A stretch of 64,000 bases of DNA, from the NCBI GenBank assembly GCA_913777615.1, contig CAJYTK010000007.1, positions 62,001-126,000 on the forward strand. Reading direction: 5' to 3'. The notes under the pieces were generated by a model. The model saw only the letters and a list, made by a program, of their open reading frames with translations, made no database searches and was not told the DNA's origin. Within the stretch, counting starts at the first letter, position 1; the number at the start of each line of letters is the position of its first letter. The position numbers and the translations under genes are program-made. Origin of the DNA: an uncultured Agrobacterium sp. Lineage in GTDB: Bacteria; Pseudomonadota; Alphaproteobacteria; Rhizobiales; Rhizobiaceae. This document shows positions 6,845 to 16,029 of the stretch, in pieces.

Positions 6845-8254
6845 ATGACGATGCGCTTCAATCATGCCAGGTTTATCGGCCCCATCGCCATTATCGTGGG
6901 GCTGTTGTTGCTAGGCCTTGCCACTGTTCTTTACTTCGGTGCGACACGGCTGGATGCAGAGGCGCGTGAGCGTCAGGAGACGCTTGTCAGGCGAAACGTC
7001 GCGACGTGGATTTTCGACACGGAAGTGGCGCTGACATCCTGGACAATCTGGGATGAGGCGATTGAAAAGCTTAACAATAACTTTGATCTCGACTGGGCGG
7101 AGCGCAATCTCGGCAAATCCATTCTGGGCACGTCAAGCGTTCGTTCTCTCGTCGTAATCGATGGCAGCGACAAGATCATCTATGCCAAGACGGCGGATGA
7201 TTTTAGCGACCACTCTTTTTTAAAGAGAGGCCCTGATGCCCTCTTGGCGGCGGCTCGTCCGCTTCTGGATCTCGTTCGCGTGCACGAGCATCAACCAAAG
7301 AAACAGGGCATTCCCGCCAAGATCGCTTTCAGCAGGATGGAAGTCGTTGGCGATGATGCCCTTTTGTTGACCGCCAGCCTCTTCCAGGCAGATATCGGAA
7401 CGGTGGTGCCAACTACGAGTCACGCTCCTATTCTCGTCTCGGCCATTCCTATCGCGGGCAACCTTCAGACGTTTTTTGGTGAGCGCTTCATGCTCGACGA
7501 TGCGACGGTAGAACCCGCAGCGTCGGTAACGCCTGGGCGCGCGTCCGTGGAAATAGCAACTGCACCAAATGGCCAGGTACAGGTTCTGTCATGGCACGCT
7601 GACAGTCCGGCACACGATCTGCTCCGCCAATCCCTTCCAATCGCAGCGGTGACTCTCTGCATCTTTGTCGCGAGTTGCATTTTCGCTATTTTAACATCGC
7701 GCCAGGCATTGAAGATATTGTTGGATGCCGAACGTCGGATGCGTCATGCAGCGACACATGATTTCCTGACCGGTCTTGCAAATAGAACTCTCGTTTCGAC
7801 TGAGTTCAGCCGACTGTCGCAGCAAGGGCCGCTGACCATCGTCTGTATCGATCTCGATGGTTTCAAGGCAATCAATGATCGCTTCGGACATGCTGATGGA
7901 GACGACGTTCTGAAACAGGTCGCGGAACGGCTGCGCGCCGGATGCGGGAAGGACGATATCTGCTTCCGGTTGGGAGGCGACGAGTTTGCCGTGATGATGC
8001 CGAGGGTTGTGGAAGAGCAGGCTGAGATACGATGCAAGCAGATCGCGGCGTTGATTTCCAAACCTTACGAGGTCCACGGGACGATCATGACGGTGGGCGC
8101 ATCCTATGGAATAAGCAGGGTGTTGAACGGAGAAACCTCGCCAGATACGGTCTTCAAGCGTGCTGACGAGGCGCTCTATATTGCCAAGCGTTCCAACCGG
8201 GCCGTCGCATCTCCCTTCAGGAATGAGGTCGATCTAGCAGCCTCGTCCTCATGA
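6845..8254 (+). CDS. Membrane diguanylate cyclase with CHASE4-like periplasmic sensor
   Basis: A 469-residue protein that should make cyclic di-GMP from two GTP at the inner membrane in response to a periplasmic signal. Layout: membrane segment (about 10-31), a periplasmic domain of about 230 residues whose start (ATWIFDTEVALTSWTIWDEA) resembles CHASE4, membrane segment (about 264-285), then a GGDEF domain with an intact active site (GGDEF at 377-381). The product-inhibition I-site RxxD is not present (GKDD in its place). The start is the ATG at 6845 with GGAA upstream. An in-frame GTG at 6824 is possible but has no better SD. It stands alone between Prc and the convergent cutC. Confidence 0.85.
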   Translation: MTMRFNHARFIGPIAIIVGLLLLGLATVLYFGATRLDAEARERQETLVRRNVATWIFDTEVALTSWTIWDEAIEKLNNNFDLDWAERNLGKSILGTSSVRSLVVIDGSDKIIYAKTADDFSDHSFLKRGPDALLAAARPLLDLVRVHEHQPKKQGIPAKIAFSRMEVVGDDALLLTASLFQADIGTVVPTTSHAPILVSAIPIAGNLQTFFGERFMLDDATVEPAASVTPGRASVEIATAPNGQVQVLSWHADSPAHDLLRQSLPIAAVTLCIFVASCIFAILTSRQALKILLDAERRMRHAATHDFLTGLANRTLVSTEFSRLSQQGPLTIVCIDLDGFKAINDRFGHADGDDVLKQVAERLRAGCGKDDICFRLGGDEFAVMMPRVVEEQAEIRCKQIAALISKPYEVHGTIMTVGASYGISRVLNGETSPDTVFKRADEALYIAKRSNRAVASPFRNEVDLAASSS

Positions 8255-8287
8255 TGCTCGCCGCGCAACGATCTATAACGATCTGCT

Positions 8288-9022
8288 TCAACTCTCCATG
8301 AGGACGGTTTTTAAAGCCCTGACGACCTGAGCGCTTGTTCGTCTGCGCTGTTGCGGCGCAAAGCCGAATTCCACCAGGAGTTCCTCTTCGTTCGATGAGG
8401 CGCTACCGGAGGCATGGATTTCATTGAGGCCGGATGACGCAAGAAGCTCTGGCACCAGTTCCACGCTGACGCCGCCACCCGGCATGATGGCGATGCGTCC
8501 GGCTGCTTGTTCCGCCAGCCTTTGGATAGTTGCTATGCCAAGTGACACGCTTTTTGCGCCTCCGGAGGTGAGAATGCGCGATATGCCGAGTTCGATTGCG
8601 GTTTCGAGCGCTTCGACCGGATCGTCCACCATATCGAAAGCCCGATGCAGAGTGATATCCAGACCCTTTGAGGTTTCGATCAATCTTTCCAGCACCCGCC
8701 GGTCCAGTTTGCGATCGTTGGTAGTGGCACCGATAACGACACCCGGCAGCCCAAGGTCACGTGCCTGCGCAATGTCGGCTTCCATGATGGCGACATTGGA
8801 GGCATCATAGACAAAGTTGCCGGCCCTCGGTCTGATCAGGGGATAGACCGGGATCGGACTGATGCGCTGCGCATATTGCGTCAGACCATAGGGCGGCGTC
8901 AGTCCACCGACGCCAAGTGCCGAGCAGAGTTCGATGCGGTCAGCACCACCTTCGATGGCTGCGGCGAGACCCTCTGCGCTATCGACGCAGATTTCGAGCA
9001 ACCGCCCGCTTCGATCAGCCAT
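8288..9022 (-). CDS. cutC: CutC family protein
   Basis: A 244-residue TIM-barrel protein with the family hallmarks: LEICVDSAEGLAAAIEGGADRIELC at the N-terminus (positions about 8-32), the LGVGGLTPPYGL loop (about 35-46) and GISRILTSGGAKS (about 153-165). CutC was named for copper homeostasis in E. coli, but that role is disputed and its fold suggests an enzyme. The start is the ATG at 9022 with GAAGGAAAG upstream; longer frames are unsupported. It is the last gene of a minus-strand run that begins with RidA at 15915 and contains hexosaminidase and a sugar-efflux-like MFS protein. That points to a role in sugar metabolism rather than copper here. Confidence 0.9.
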   Translation of the reverse strand: MADRSGRLLEICVDSAEGLAAAIEGGADRIELCSALGVGGLTPPYGLTQYAQRISPIPVYPLIRPRAGNFVYDASNVAIMEADIAQARDLGLPGVVIGATTNDRKLDRRVLERLIETSKGLDITLHRAFDMVDDPVEALETAIELGISRILTSGGAKSVSLGIATIQRLAEQAAGRIAIMPGGGVSVELVPELLASSGLNEIHASGSASSNEEELLVEFGFAPQQRRRTSAQVVRALKTVLMES

Positions 9023-9101
9023 GATGTTCGCTTTCCTTCTGGTGCCGTTAAAGTGACGTCCGTCGTGTTGGATGCGTAGAGGACATTCTATCCTCTTTAC
9101 T

Positions 9102-10340
9102 CTAGATATCGTGACTTGCGAAAATCGATTCCGCTTTTCGCGCGCGCGGACGGTTGTGGAGAAATGCGAGCAATGCCACGCCGCACAAACCCGCAAAGGC
9201 ACCGAGCATCGCCGTGTGAGAATAATCGCTGAGAGCGGTCCCCGCAGAAAAGAGCAACGAGCTCAAACCTCCGCCTAGAAAAATGTTGACGGCAATCAGA
9301 GAGCTCCCAAGACCTGCACGCCTTGCGATCAGATTTTGCAGATAGGTAATTGGGAGGGAAATGATGCCAGCTGCCCCAAGACCGGACAGCGGGGTGAGGA
9401 GATAGACCGTCATGGGGTCGCTCGCCAATCCAAGGCCCAGCATATAAACGCAATAGATGAGCGCACTTGCACCAATGGCGACGGCCGCCGACGTCTTGGT
9501 TTCGACCCAACTCCAAAAGAAGATAAAGATGATTTCAAGAAGCGCAACGATACCGACGATTGCGCCGACATCCGAAGGTTGGCCTTCCGCCTTTCCTGTC
9601 ACGACCAGCGGTAGGACAATGCCGTTGACATGGAGCGTCGACGAAATCAGCGCAATGGCAAGTACGAAGGGCCAGATTGCGCTTGATCCGAGATGGCGAA
9701 TGGATGCGAGAAAGGCATAGCCAGGTTCCGTTCGTTGCGTATGCGCTATGCTTTCCTCTCTCATGAACTGAGCAAAGAGAAAGAAGCAGAAGGCACATGC
9801 GAGCGCTGCCAACAGGAACGCGGGAAGCATACTGGTTCTGCCAGCCAGTGCGTAACCGACGATGCCTGGAACCAGCACCCAGGACAGCGAAATCGCGGCA
9901 CGTACGGCGGAGTTGACGGCGATCAGTTCTCGTGGCGGCATGCTGACACAGCTTGCACGCACATAGGCGAAAATCAGGGAGTTGAGCGCGCCATAGACTG
10001 GGATTGGAATGAGCAGAGCTAGCGCGAAGGTCCAGATGGTGGGAAAGGCGAAGACCACGCCATATCCCAAGACACCGGATATGCAGGCTCCCAGAATCGG
10101 CAGCTTGTAATGTCCGAGCCGGTCCGAAAGGATGCCCATGCTGATGCTGGCCGAAACGTTGACGAGGGCAGCAACGAAACTCAGGATCGAGAACCCGGCA
10201 TCCGTCAGGCCGAGTTCGCGAATGCCAATCAGCGACATGTAGGGCGCGGTCGCTGCTCCGGTAAATCCAAAGACGAATATGCCCGCAGCGGAAAGCCGCA
10301 GCTGGCTGTGTCGATAAACAAAAGGCAGTGCCGACAGCAT
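9102..10340 (-). CDS. MFS transporter, SetA-like sugar efflux type
   Basis: A 412-residue protein with about 12 hydrophobic segments and an MFS loop between segments 2 and 3 (GILSDRLGHYKLP, about 69-81). The arrangement is like the SetA/SetB sugar efflux family, which exports sugars or sugar analogues across the inner membrane. The assignment to SetA-like is from general similarity and context, not from a diagnostic motif. It lies 79 bases before cutC and 123 bases after the M81 peptidase gene in the same direction, so it may be the penultimate gene of the amino-sugar operon or have its own promoter past the hairpin at 10446. Confidence 0.75.
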   Translation of the reverse strand: MLSALPFVYRHSQLRLSAAGIFVFGFTGAATAPYMSLIGIRELGLTDAGFSILSFVAALVNVSASISMGILSDRLGHYKLPILGACISGVLGYGVVFAFPTIWTFALALLIPIPVYGALNSLIFAYVRASCVSMPPRELIAVNSAVRAAISLSWVLVPGIVGYALAGRTSMLPAFLLAALACAFCFFLFAQFMREESIAHTQRTEPGYAFLASIRHLGSSAIWPFVLAIALISSTLHVNGIVLPLVVTGKAEGQPSDVGAIVGIVALLEIIFIFFWSWVETKTSAAVAIGASALIYCVYMLGLGLASDPMTVYLLTPLSGLGAAGIISLPITYLQNLIARRAGLGSSLIAVNIFLGGGLSSLLFSAGTALSDYSHTAMLGAFAGLCGVALLAFLHNRPRARKAESIFASHDI

Positions 10341-10445
10341 GGATCGTCCAGTAGCAGGGTCAGCCTGCGAACACGCAGGATCGATGAAGTATGGGAGCGC
10401 TCGGCTATAATCGGGCGCGAAAAATGATCTGGCCGCCGGCGTCTT

Positions 10446-10463
10446 TACCCTGCTTTCAGGGTA
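10446..10463 (-). terminator. Hairpin directly after the M81 peptidase gene
   Basis: TACCCTG (10446-10452) and CAGGGTA (10457-10463) form a perfect 7-bp stem with a 4-base loop, touching the stop codon of the peptidase gene at 10464. No long T-run follows on the minus strand, so it may be a partial terminator or a 3' end stabiliser rather than a full stop. The spacer 10341-10445 holds nothing else clear. Confidence 0.45.
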
Positions 10464-11903
10464 TTAACGCCATCGCGCCGAGGCATTTGCAACCGGGGTA
10501 TAATCGAAATCCTTAGCGAAAGGAAATATCGGTTGCACCCTGCGCTCTGAGGGTAATTTCTCGATATCCTGATTGATGACGCCATCCGTCAGAGCCATCA
10601 GGTTCGGGTTGGAAAGGGGTTGAAGCTCCGGCGACAGATACCCGGATTTTACCACCAGCAACCTCACCTTGGCGGGATCTATGCCATGGCGGGTAAAGTC
10701 TGCGATATTGTGGTAGGGGCGACGACGTGCGGCCAGAATGAGGGTGTTGCCGCCAATCTTCACCACTGCCTGCCGTTCGGCGGCGGGCCCTGGGTCGTCA
10801 AGGCTGATGATCTCTGCTCCCACTTCAATAAAGGGGCTGGCCGGGTCCAGCCAGCCGCCGATCTTGAGGCTCAGCGTCTTGCCGACGCCTGCAGCGAAGC
10901 AGGCCTCTACCGCCGGGCGATCCGTGATGCCGCCAATGACGGCGCCCTCGAAGCCACGAATGATGAGCGATTTTAATACGTCGGCACGATCGCCAACGCC
11001 ACCACCGGTAGGGTTGTCCCCGGAATCGGCAAGAATGACCGGCTTCGTTTCGGCCTTTTCAGCCAGGTCGAGCATATCGTCGAGGTTACCGGTGACGGGA
11101 CCGAAGCGAAAATCCTGCCTTGCCTGCCAGTAGGAAAACGCAATCTCTTCCGCCGCTCGCTTTGCCGCCTGATAGTCGGAGCCCGTCACCACGGCGCAGG
11201 CCGTCGCGCGGGGCTCGTCCGCCCAGACATAGCCGACCATGAGATTGGCATCCCACACACCATCGATCCGGTCATGCTCCGGCAGGCGGTGGTAGAGCGA
11301 TTTGGCCGGCTCGTCTTCGGTCGAGGTTTTCTCGCCCGGCAGCAGAACCGGGATCGGCGCCCAGGCGACACCTGGCTTTTCTCCCGTCTTCAGCGTCCGG
11401 ACGAGCATCGACCAGGCCCGCACCATCGTCTCGCGCACATCGATATGGGGCGCGGTGCGATAGGCAGCGAAGATGTCGATCTGATCGACGATCTTCTGGG
11501 TCACGTTGCCGTGCAGATCGTAGCTGACAGCCAGCGGAATATCCGGACCGATGATCGAGCGGGCATTGGCAATCCAGTCGCCTTCGGCATCGTCCATGCC
11601 TTCGACATTCATTGCGCCGTGCATGGCAAGATAAAGACCGTCGAGCGGCAGGGTCGCCCGCAGCTTGTCGGAAAATTCTTGCCTGAATCCTTCATAGGTC
11701 GCCCTAGAGACCGGGCCGCCTGGAATGGCGCGGGCGTGAAGGAGAGGAAAGATTTCCACACCCTCGGTCGGCAAGAAGCTGAAATACTCAGCACCCGTCA
11801 GATCGTCACCGCGCAACACGCGAAAATCTTCCGGCTGCATGAGAACAGGCGAATAGGTGGAGCACTCCGTATGAATGCCGCCAACTGCAATGCGTAACAC
11901 CAT
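10464..11903 (-). CDS. M81 family metallopeptidase (MlrC-like), copy 1
   Basis: A 479-residue member of the MlrC/M81 family, named for the enzyme that completes microcystin breakdown; most members have unknown substrates. Recognisable stretches are the N-terminal GGIHTECSTYSPV (about 7-19), MHGAMNVEGMDDAEGD (about 95-110), the DLHGN segment (about 127-131) and SGDNPTGGGVGDRAD (about 290-304). The start is the ATG at 11903 with GGAG 9 bases upstream. The next gene upstream, the GH20 hexosaminidase, ends 14 bases away, so the two are surely co-transcribed. This suggests a peptide- or amide-linked amino-sugar substrate, which is inference. Confidence 0.85.
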   Translation of the reverse strand: MVLRIAVGGIHTECSTYSPVLMQPEDFRVLRGDDLTGAEYFSFLPTEGVEIFPLLHARAIPGGPVSRATYEGFRQEFSDKLRATLPLDGLYLAMHGAMNVEGMDDAEGDWIANARSIIGPDIPLAVSYDLHGNVTQKIVDQIDIFAAYRTAPHIDVRETMVRAWSMLVRTLKTGEKPGVAWAPIPVLLPGEKTSTEDEPAKSLYHRLPEHDRIDGVWDANLMVGYVWADEPRATACAVVTGSDYQAAKRAAEEIAFSYWQARQDFRFGPVTGNLDDMLDLAEKAETKPVILADSGDNPTGGGVGDRADVLKSLIIRGFEGAVIGGITDRPAVEACFAAGVGKTLSLKIGGWLDPASPFIEVGAEIISLDDPGPAAERQAVVKIGGNTLILAARRRPYHNIADFTRHGIDPAKVRLLVVKSGYLSPELQPLSNPNLMALTDGVINQDIEKLPSERRVQPIFPFAKDFDYTPVANASARWR

Positions 11904-11917
11904 GGCACTGTCTCCGA

Positions 11918-13837
11918 TCAAAGCGTGGGGCTGAGGCGCACGAGCGCCGAGAAGCGATCCCAATCCTTGCGCTCACGCGGTGTCCAAGCGGCTTCTGCCA
12001 CGGCGGGAAGACGCGGGAAGACCAGATGATTGAAGTAGTCGCGGTTGAGGAAGTGTTCGGTCCAGATGCAGGCCTGCACGCCACGAAGACGCGGCTTCAG
12101 GTCCTCGGGAAAATCGCCGACGGCCTCATAGTGATAGGTGTGATGCGGTGGCACGGTGCCGGCCCAGCTGGCGCCCGGCTCCTGCCAGGCTTCGTCCTGC
12201 ACCATGTCGAGATAATAGGCCTGTCCGGGCGTCATCACGACGTCGTAACCTTCTTTCGCCAGCTCGACGCCGACTTCGGGCGCGCGCCATGCCATCAGCA
12301 ATGTGCCGTCCGGATCGACGCCGCCGCCGTGGGAGACTTCGTCCCAGCCCGCCATGCTGCGGCCTCTCTCGGCCAGCATTTTCTGAATCCGCTTCATGAA
12401 GTGGCTCTGCAGCCCGAAGGTGCCATCCAGACCCTCCTTCTCCATCAGCTTGCGCGCCAGCGGCGAGGCCATCCAGGTGTTGTCGGCCACTTCATCGCCT
12501 CCGATATGGATGAGCTTCGATGGAAAGAGTTCGACCATTTCATCGAAGACCTTGCCGAGGAACACGTAAGTTTCTTCGATCGCAGGATTGAGGGCGTTGT
12601 TGGGGAAACCCTGAACCGACCGATAGCTGTCCGGCGCTTCCTGTCCATCGACCAGTTCGGGAAGAGCGGCGAGAATGGCCGTGCTGTGACCGGGGATGTC
12701 GACTTCCGGCACGACTTCGACATTGAGCTCGGTCGCATGGGCGATGATGGCGGTAACGTCGGCCTGGGTATAAAATCCTTCCACTGGTTCGGCTGCATTG
12801 CCAAGCTGCGGCAGCATAGGCTCGTCCGGTCCACGTCTGACGCCGACGGTGGTCAATTGCGGATAGGCACGAACCTCAAAGCGCCACGCCTCGTCATCGG
12901 TCAGATGCCAATGGAACACGTTCATCTTGTACCAGGCGAGAATATCAATGAGACGGAGCACGTCTGACACCGGAGAAAACTGGCGCGACACATCGAGATG
13001 ACATCCGCGCCAGCCGTAACGCGGTTCGTCGTTGATGGTGCCGGATCCGGGAAAGCGAAAGAGCGCGGCGTTTCGGCGCGCACCATCATGAAGCTGTGCA
13101 AGCGCTGTCAGGCCATACTGACGACCGGCATCGCCGCCAAAGGAAAGCAAGATTTCATCCTCGGCGAATGTGAGCTCATACGCTTCAGCGGCAAGTGAAT
13201 CGCTTTGCTGGAAACGAACAGCCTTGCCCTGTTCAACGGCGGCCAGCGAGAACGGTTGATGGGCCGCGGAAAACAGGCGGCGATGGAGGCCGAGCACAGT
13301 GTCCATTGCTTTCAAATCGGCAAGCGCGCTGCCCTCTGCCGGATACATGGCAACAGGCGTTTCACCGGCTTGCACATTCGCCTGCTTGGGCCAGGGTAAA
13401 AGGGAAAACGGCTCGGTGACACGCCCTTCCGGCAGGAGCGGCTTTTGCGGTTCACTTGGCCTTCCTTCCAACATCAGGTCAGCAACGTCGATTGTGTGAT
13501 GGGTGTCGTCGGAGAATGTCAGATAAGCGGATTTCGCTCCGTCTGTCCTGTGCTTGGCAGGCCGCCAAAGGCCGCGCACGGAAAAGCGCCAGCTCGCACC
13601 CGGCTCCAGAACGAAACCAGAAGGCGGCGCGTATTGGTGGAAATTGGCGTTGCGAAGCAGGAAGGTCGCATTCTCGCAAACCGGATTGTCCATGACGCGG
13701 GTCAGCGCGGTGTAGGCGAGTTTGAAGTCGCTGACCGGCTTGTCTGTCAGATTGATGAGGGTAAAGGCGAAGCCGCCTGACGCATCACCTTCGATAGGAT
13801 GCCATGCGTTTTCGAGGCGAAATCCGGTCTTGCTCAT
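11918..13837 (-). CDS. Beta-N-acetylhexosaminidase, GH20
   Basis: A 639-residue GH20 enzyme that removes terminal GlcNAc from chitooligosaccharides and glycoconjugates by substrate-assisted catalysis. The Asp-Glu catalytic pair is Asp448-Glu449 in HIGGDEV. Other family features are the WHLTDDEAWR segment (about 310-319) and the PEVDIPGH loop (about 377-384). An N-terminal non-catalytic region of about 145 residues precedes the GH20b-type domain. There is no signal peptide, so it is probably cytoplasmic and acts on imported disaccharides such as chitobiose. The SD is AAGGGAA before ATG 13837. It sits between the SDR gene and the M81 gene, with short spacers on both sides. Confidence 0.93.
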   Translation of the reverse strand: MSKTGFRLENAWHPIEGDASGGFAFTLINLTDKPVSDFKLAYTALTRVMDNPVCENATFLLRNANFHQYAPPSGFVLEPGASWRFSVRGLWRPAKHRTDGAKSAYLTFSDDTHHTIDVADLMLEGRPSEPQKPLLPEGRVTEPFSLLPWPKQANVQAGETPVAMYPAEGSALADLKAMDTVLGLHRRLFSAAHQPFSLAAVEQGKAVRFQQSDSLAAEAYELTFAEDEILLSFGGDAGRQYGLTALAQLHDGARRNAALFRFPGSGTINDEPRYGWRGCHLDVSRQFSPVSDVLRLIDILAWYKMNVFHWHLTDDEAWRFEVRAYPQLTTVGVRRGPDEPMLPQLGNAAEPVEGFYTQADVTAIIAHATELNVEVVPEVDIPGHSTAILAALPELVDGQEAPDSYRSVQGFPNNALNPAIEETYVFLGKVFDEMVELFPSKLIHIGGDEVADNTWMASPLARKLMEKEGLDGTFGLQSHFMKRIQKMLAERGRSMAGWDEVSHGGGVDPDGTLLMAWRAPEVGVELAKEGYDVVMTPGQAYYLDMVQDEAWQEPGASWAGTVPPHHTYHYEAVGDFPEDLKPRLRGVQACIWTEHFLNRDYFNHLVFPRLPAVAEAAWTPRERKDWDRFSALVRLSPTL

Positions 13838-13864
13838 CGTCGTTCCCTTGATTTTTATGCGAGT

Positions 13865-14647
13865 TCAGTAGTGTTCGGATTGAGAGAAGGTGTGCGCCAG
13901 CTCAGCCTGGCCCGCCGTCAGTCCGCAGTCGACCGGCAAGCAGACGCCGGTGATCGCCGCTGCCTGTTCGCTTGCCAGAAAATGGACGGCATTGGCGACA
14001 TCATGCGTGGTCGCGATGCGGCGCAGTGCGTACCAGCGTTTCACATCTTCGAAGACGTTTGGATTGGCTTCGGCGCGCGCTTCCCAGGCTTGAGTGCGCA
14101 CGGTTCCGGGTGCCACGGCGTTGGCTCGGATCCCGAACTTTCCGTATTCGACCGCGATCAACTTTGTCAGATGGATCAAGCCTGCCTTCGCGGCGCTGTA
14201 GGCTGGATGGCCAAAAACCGCCATGCCGTTGACGGAGGCAATGTTGACGACGCACCCTTGCATGTCCTTGAGGTCCCGCTCCAGAGCGCGGAAGGTCAGG
14301 AAGGCAGCTTCCAGGTTGAGGCTCGAATCCATTCGCCAGATTTCCGGCGTCGTGTCGTGCAGCGAGACAGCACGGGCTGCACCGGCATTGTTGACGAGGG
14401 TTACCACCTTGCCGAGCTTTTCGAGTTGCAACGCCAGAGCTGCGAGACTGTCCGTGCTGGTGACATCCGTCGCGATAGCGACGTAAGACGATCCGCCGCC
14501 AAGCGTTGCCACGGCGTTTTCCAGCGCGTGTACGTCGATATCGACGAGTGCGATCAGGTCATTGCTTTCTGCTAGCCGGGCTGCAATGGCGCGTCCGATA
14601 TCGCCGGCAGCACCCGTGACCACGGCAATGCGCTTCTGGGTCGTCAT
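13865..14647 (-). CDS. Short-chain dehydrogenase/reductase
   Basis: A 260-residue classical SDR: cofactor motif TGAAGDIG (about 11-18), Asp in the second strand (VDID, NAD preference likely), NNAGAA (about 88-93), catalytic Ser (NIASVNG), Tyr-x-x-x-Lys (YSAAK), and a C-terminal VDCGLTAG. It should oxidise or reduce a sugar or sugar-alcohol hydroxyl; the substrate is unknown. The start is the ATG at 14647, 4 bases after the RpiR stop codon, so the two genes are coupled. It lies between the regulator and the GH20 gene in the amino-sugar operon. Confidence 0.87.
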   Translation of the reverse strand: MTTQKRIAVVTGAAGDIGRAIAARLAESNDLIALVDIDVHALENAVATLGGGSSYVAIATDVTSTDSLAALALQLEKLGKVVTLVNNAGAARAVSLHDTTPEIWRMDSSLNLEAAFLTFRALERDLKDMQGCVVNIASVNGMAVFGHPAYSAAKAGLIHLTKLIAVEYGKFGIRANAVAPGTVRTQAWEARAEANPNVFEDVKRWYALRRIATTHDVANAVHFLASEQAAAITGVCLPVDCGLTAGQAELAHTFSQSEHY

Positions 14648-14651
14648 GTCG

Positions 14652-15518
14652 TCAGTCTCCCAATATCTGGCGATCGTCCCCGCCATCGCGATGTTCCAGC
14701 AACTGCTGCTTGATCTGGCGCAGCGTGACGGTGGAGTGTTTGCGGTTCTTATAGGCGACGAGGCTTGCAATTACGTCGATCACCGCAAGATAGGCAAAGC
14801 GCGTCGAGGTGGGGCGATAGATGTTATCGCCCTCGGGCAGATCGATGCCTATGACATGATCCGCAAGCTTTGCGAGCGGGCTTTTCACTTGAGTGAGCGC
14901 GATGGTTCGAACGCCGTTTTCTTTAGCCAGCTTGAAGGAGCGCATCAGTTCCTGGTTGCGTCCCGAGAAGGATGACCCGATGATCACGTCACCCTCTTGG
15001 GCCGCCGCAGTCAGCATCAGCTGCATATTGTGGTCGTTGCTGGCGGTAATACGGGTGCCGAGGCGAAAGAGGCGGTTCTGCAACTCCGTCGCCACCATGG
15101 ACGAATTGCCGCCGGAGCCGAAGGCATAGACCATGGTCGCGGCAGCGATCCGCTCGGTCACAGCATCGAGCACCTGTGGATCAAGCGCACGGTGAACCAT
15201 AAAAAGCGCGTTCTGCGCCTTGGTGATGATGTCTTCGGCGACATCGACCGCCGACGTGCTCTTGGCCTCGGGGTTCAGATAGCGCACGCCGACAAACGCC
15301 GTTTTAGCAAGACGCACCTTGAAATCGGCGAAGTTTTGACAGCCGAGCCTTCGGCAAAAGCGGGTCACGGTCGGCGGAGAGACATCCGCTTTTTCAGCCA
15401 GCTCTATGATCGACGCGCCGACGGCGAAGTCGAACTCGTTCAGCAATATCTCCGCGATGCGCTGTTCGGATGGTGAAAACTGCGCTCTCTCATCCTGAAT
15501 GGTCGCAAAGATATCCAT
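14652..15518 (-). CDS. RpiR family transcriptional regulator (HTH plus SIS)
   Basis: A 288-residue regulator with an N-terminal RpiR helix-turn-helix (about 15-75, including EKADVSPPTVTRFCRRLG) and a C-terminal SIS domain (about 120-250, GSGGNSS and GSSFSGRN) that binds a phosphosugar. Such proteins sense sugar phosphates, often amino-sugar phosphates as in MurR. It is the second gene of the RidA operon. The paired GAAAATAATTT-type sites at 15931-16012 and 23617-23700 have the form of known RpiR operators and are its best candidate targets. Whether it represses or activates cannot be told. Confidence 0.92.
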   Translation of the reverse strand: MDIFATIQDERAQFSPSEQRIAEILLNEFDFAVGASIIELAEKADVSPPTVTRFCRRLGCQNFADFKVRLAKTAFVGVRYLNPEAKSTSAVDVAEDIITKAQNALFMVHRALDPQVLDAVTERIAAATMVYAFGSGGNSSMVATELQNRLFRLGTRITASNDHNMQLMLTAAAQEGDVIIGSSFSGRNQELMRSFKLAKENGVRTIALTQVKSPLAKLADHVIGIDLPEGDNIYRPTSTRFAYLAVIDVIASLVAYKNRKHSTVTLRQIKQQLLEHRDGGDDRQILGD

Positions 15519-15528
15519 TGGACAGCGC

Positions 15529-15915
15529 TCAGGACTTAGGTTTGTAGGCGATGCAGTCGATTTCGACTTTGCAGTCCACCATCATCGATGCCTGGACGCA
15601 GGCGCGTGCTGGCGGATGTTCGCCAAAATAGCTCTGATAGATGCGATTGAAGGTCCAGAAGTCACGCGGATCGTCCAGCCACACGCCGCAGCGCACGACA
15701 TGCTCGACGCCGTAGCCCGCTTCGTGCAAAATGGCGATCACGTTCTCGATGGTCTTGTGAGTCTGTTCGATGATCCCGCCGGAAATGATTTCGCCATTTT
15801 CCATGGCGACCTGGCCGGAAACATGCAGCCAGCCGTCCGCTTCGACGGCGCGTGCAAAAGGAAGGGTTTGTCCACCTGCGCCGGACTTCTCAGCGCCGTA
15901 TCGTTTGATGCTCAT
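15529..15915 (-). CDS. RidA/YjgF family protein
   Basis: A 128-residue protein of the RidA (YjgF/YER057c/UK114) family. Members hydrolyse reactive enamines and imines formed by PLP enzymes, or have specialised deaminase roles in catabolic operons. Visible features are the central GQVAMENGEI segment, the VEHVVRCGVWLDDPRDF stretch and the C-terminal CVQASMMVDCKVEIDCIAY, where Arg of the canonical PAR motif (PPARACVQ) is present at about 104. It is the first gene of the minus-strand operon, starting 15 bases from a putative RpiR site, and ends 10 bases before the regulator. Its presence hints at an amine/imine intermediate. Confidence 0.87.
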   Translation of the reverse strand: MSIKRYGAEKSGAGGQTLPFARAVEADGWLHVSGQVAMENGEIISGGIIEQTHKTIENVIAILHEAGYGVEHVVRCGVWLDDPRDFWTFNRIYQSYFGEHPPARACVQASMMVDCKVEIDCIAYKPKS

Positions 15916-15930
15916 GTGACGGGCTCTTGC

Positions 15931-16012
15931 AAATTATTTTCGTTATTCATTGACAAGTGACCACAGAAAACGGATTTTTGCCAGAGTTTTTTGGTTGTCA
16001 TGAAAATAATTT
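15931..16012. promoter_or_regulatory. Paired putative RpiR operators in the RidA/NTF2-like divergent promoter
   Basis: AAATTATTTTC at 15931-15941 and its exact reverse complement GAAAATAATTT at 16002-16012 face each other with starts 71 bases apart. They flank the promoter region between RidA (minus, start 15915) and the NTF2-like gene (plus, start 16030). A near-identical pair with the same 71-base spacing occurs at 23617-23700. The dyad GAAAATAATTTTC type is typical of RpiR-family operators. Binding by the regulator at 14652-15518 is inferred. Confidence 0.65.
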
Positions 16013-16029
16013 AGATATGGAGCCTTCGG

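Noticed and set aside
12026-12967. 313-codon plus-strand frame inside the GH20 gene
   Set aside because: Antisense to a complete GH20 domain with intact active site; no SD.
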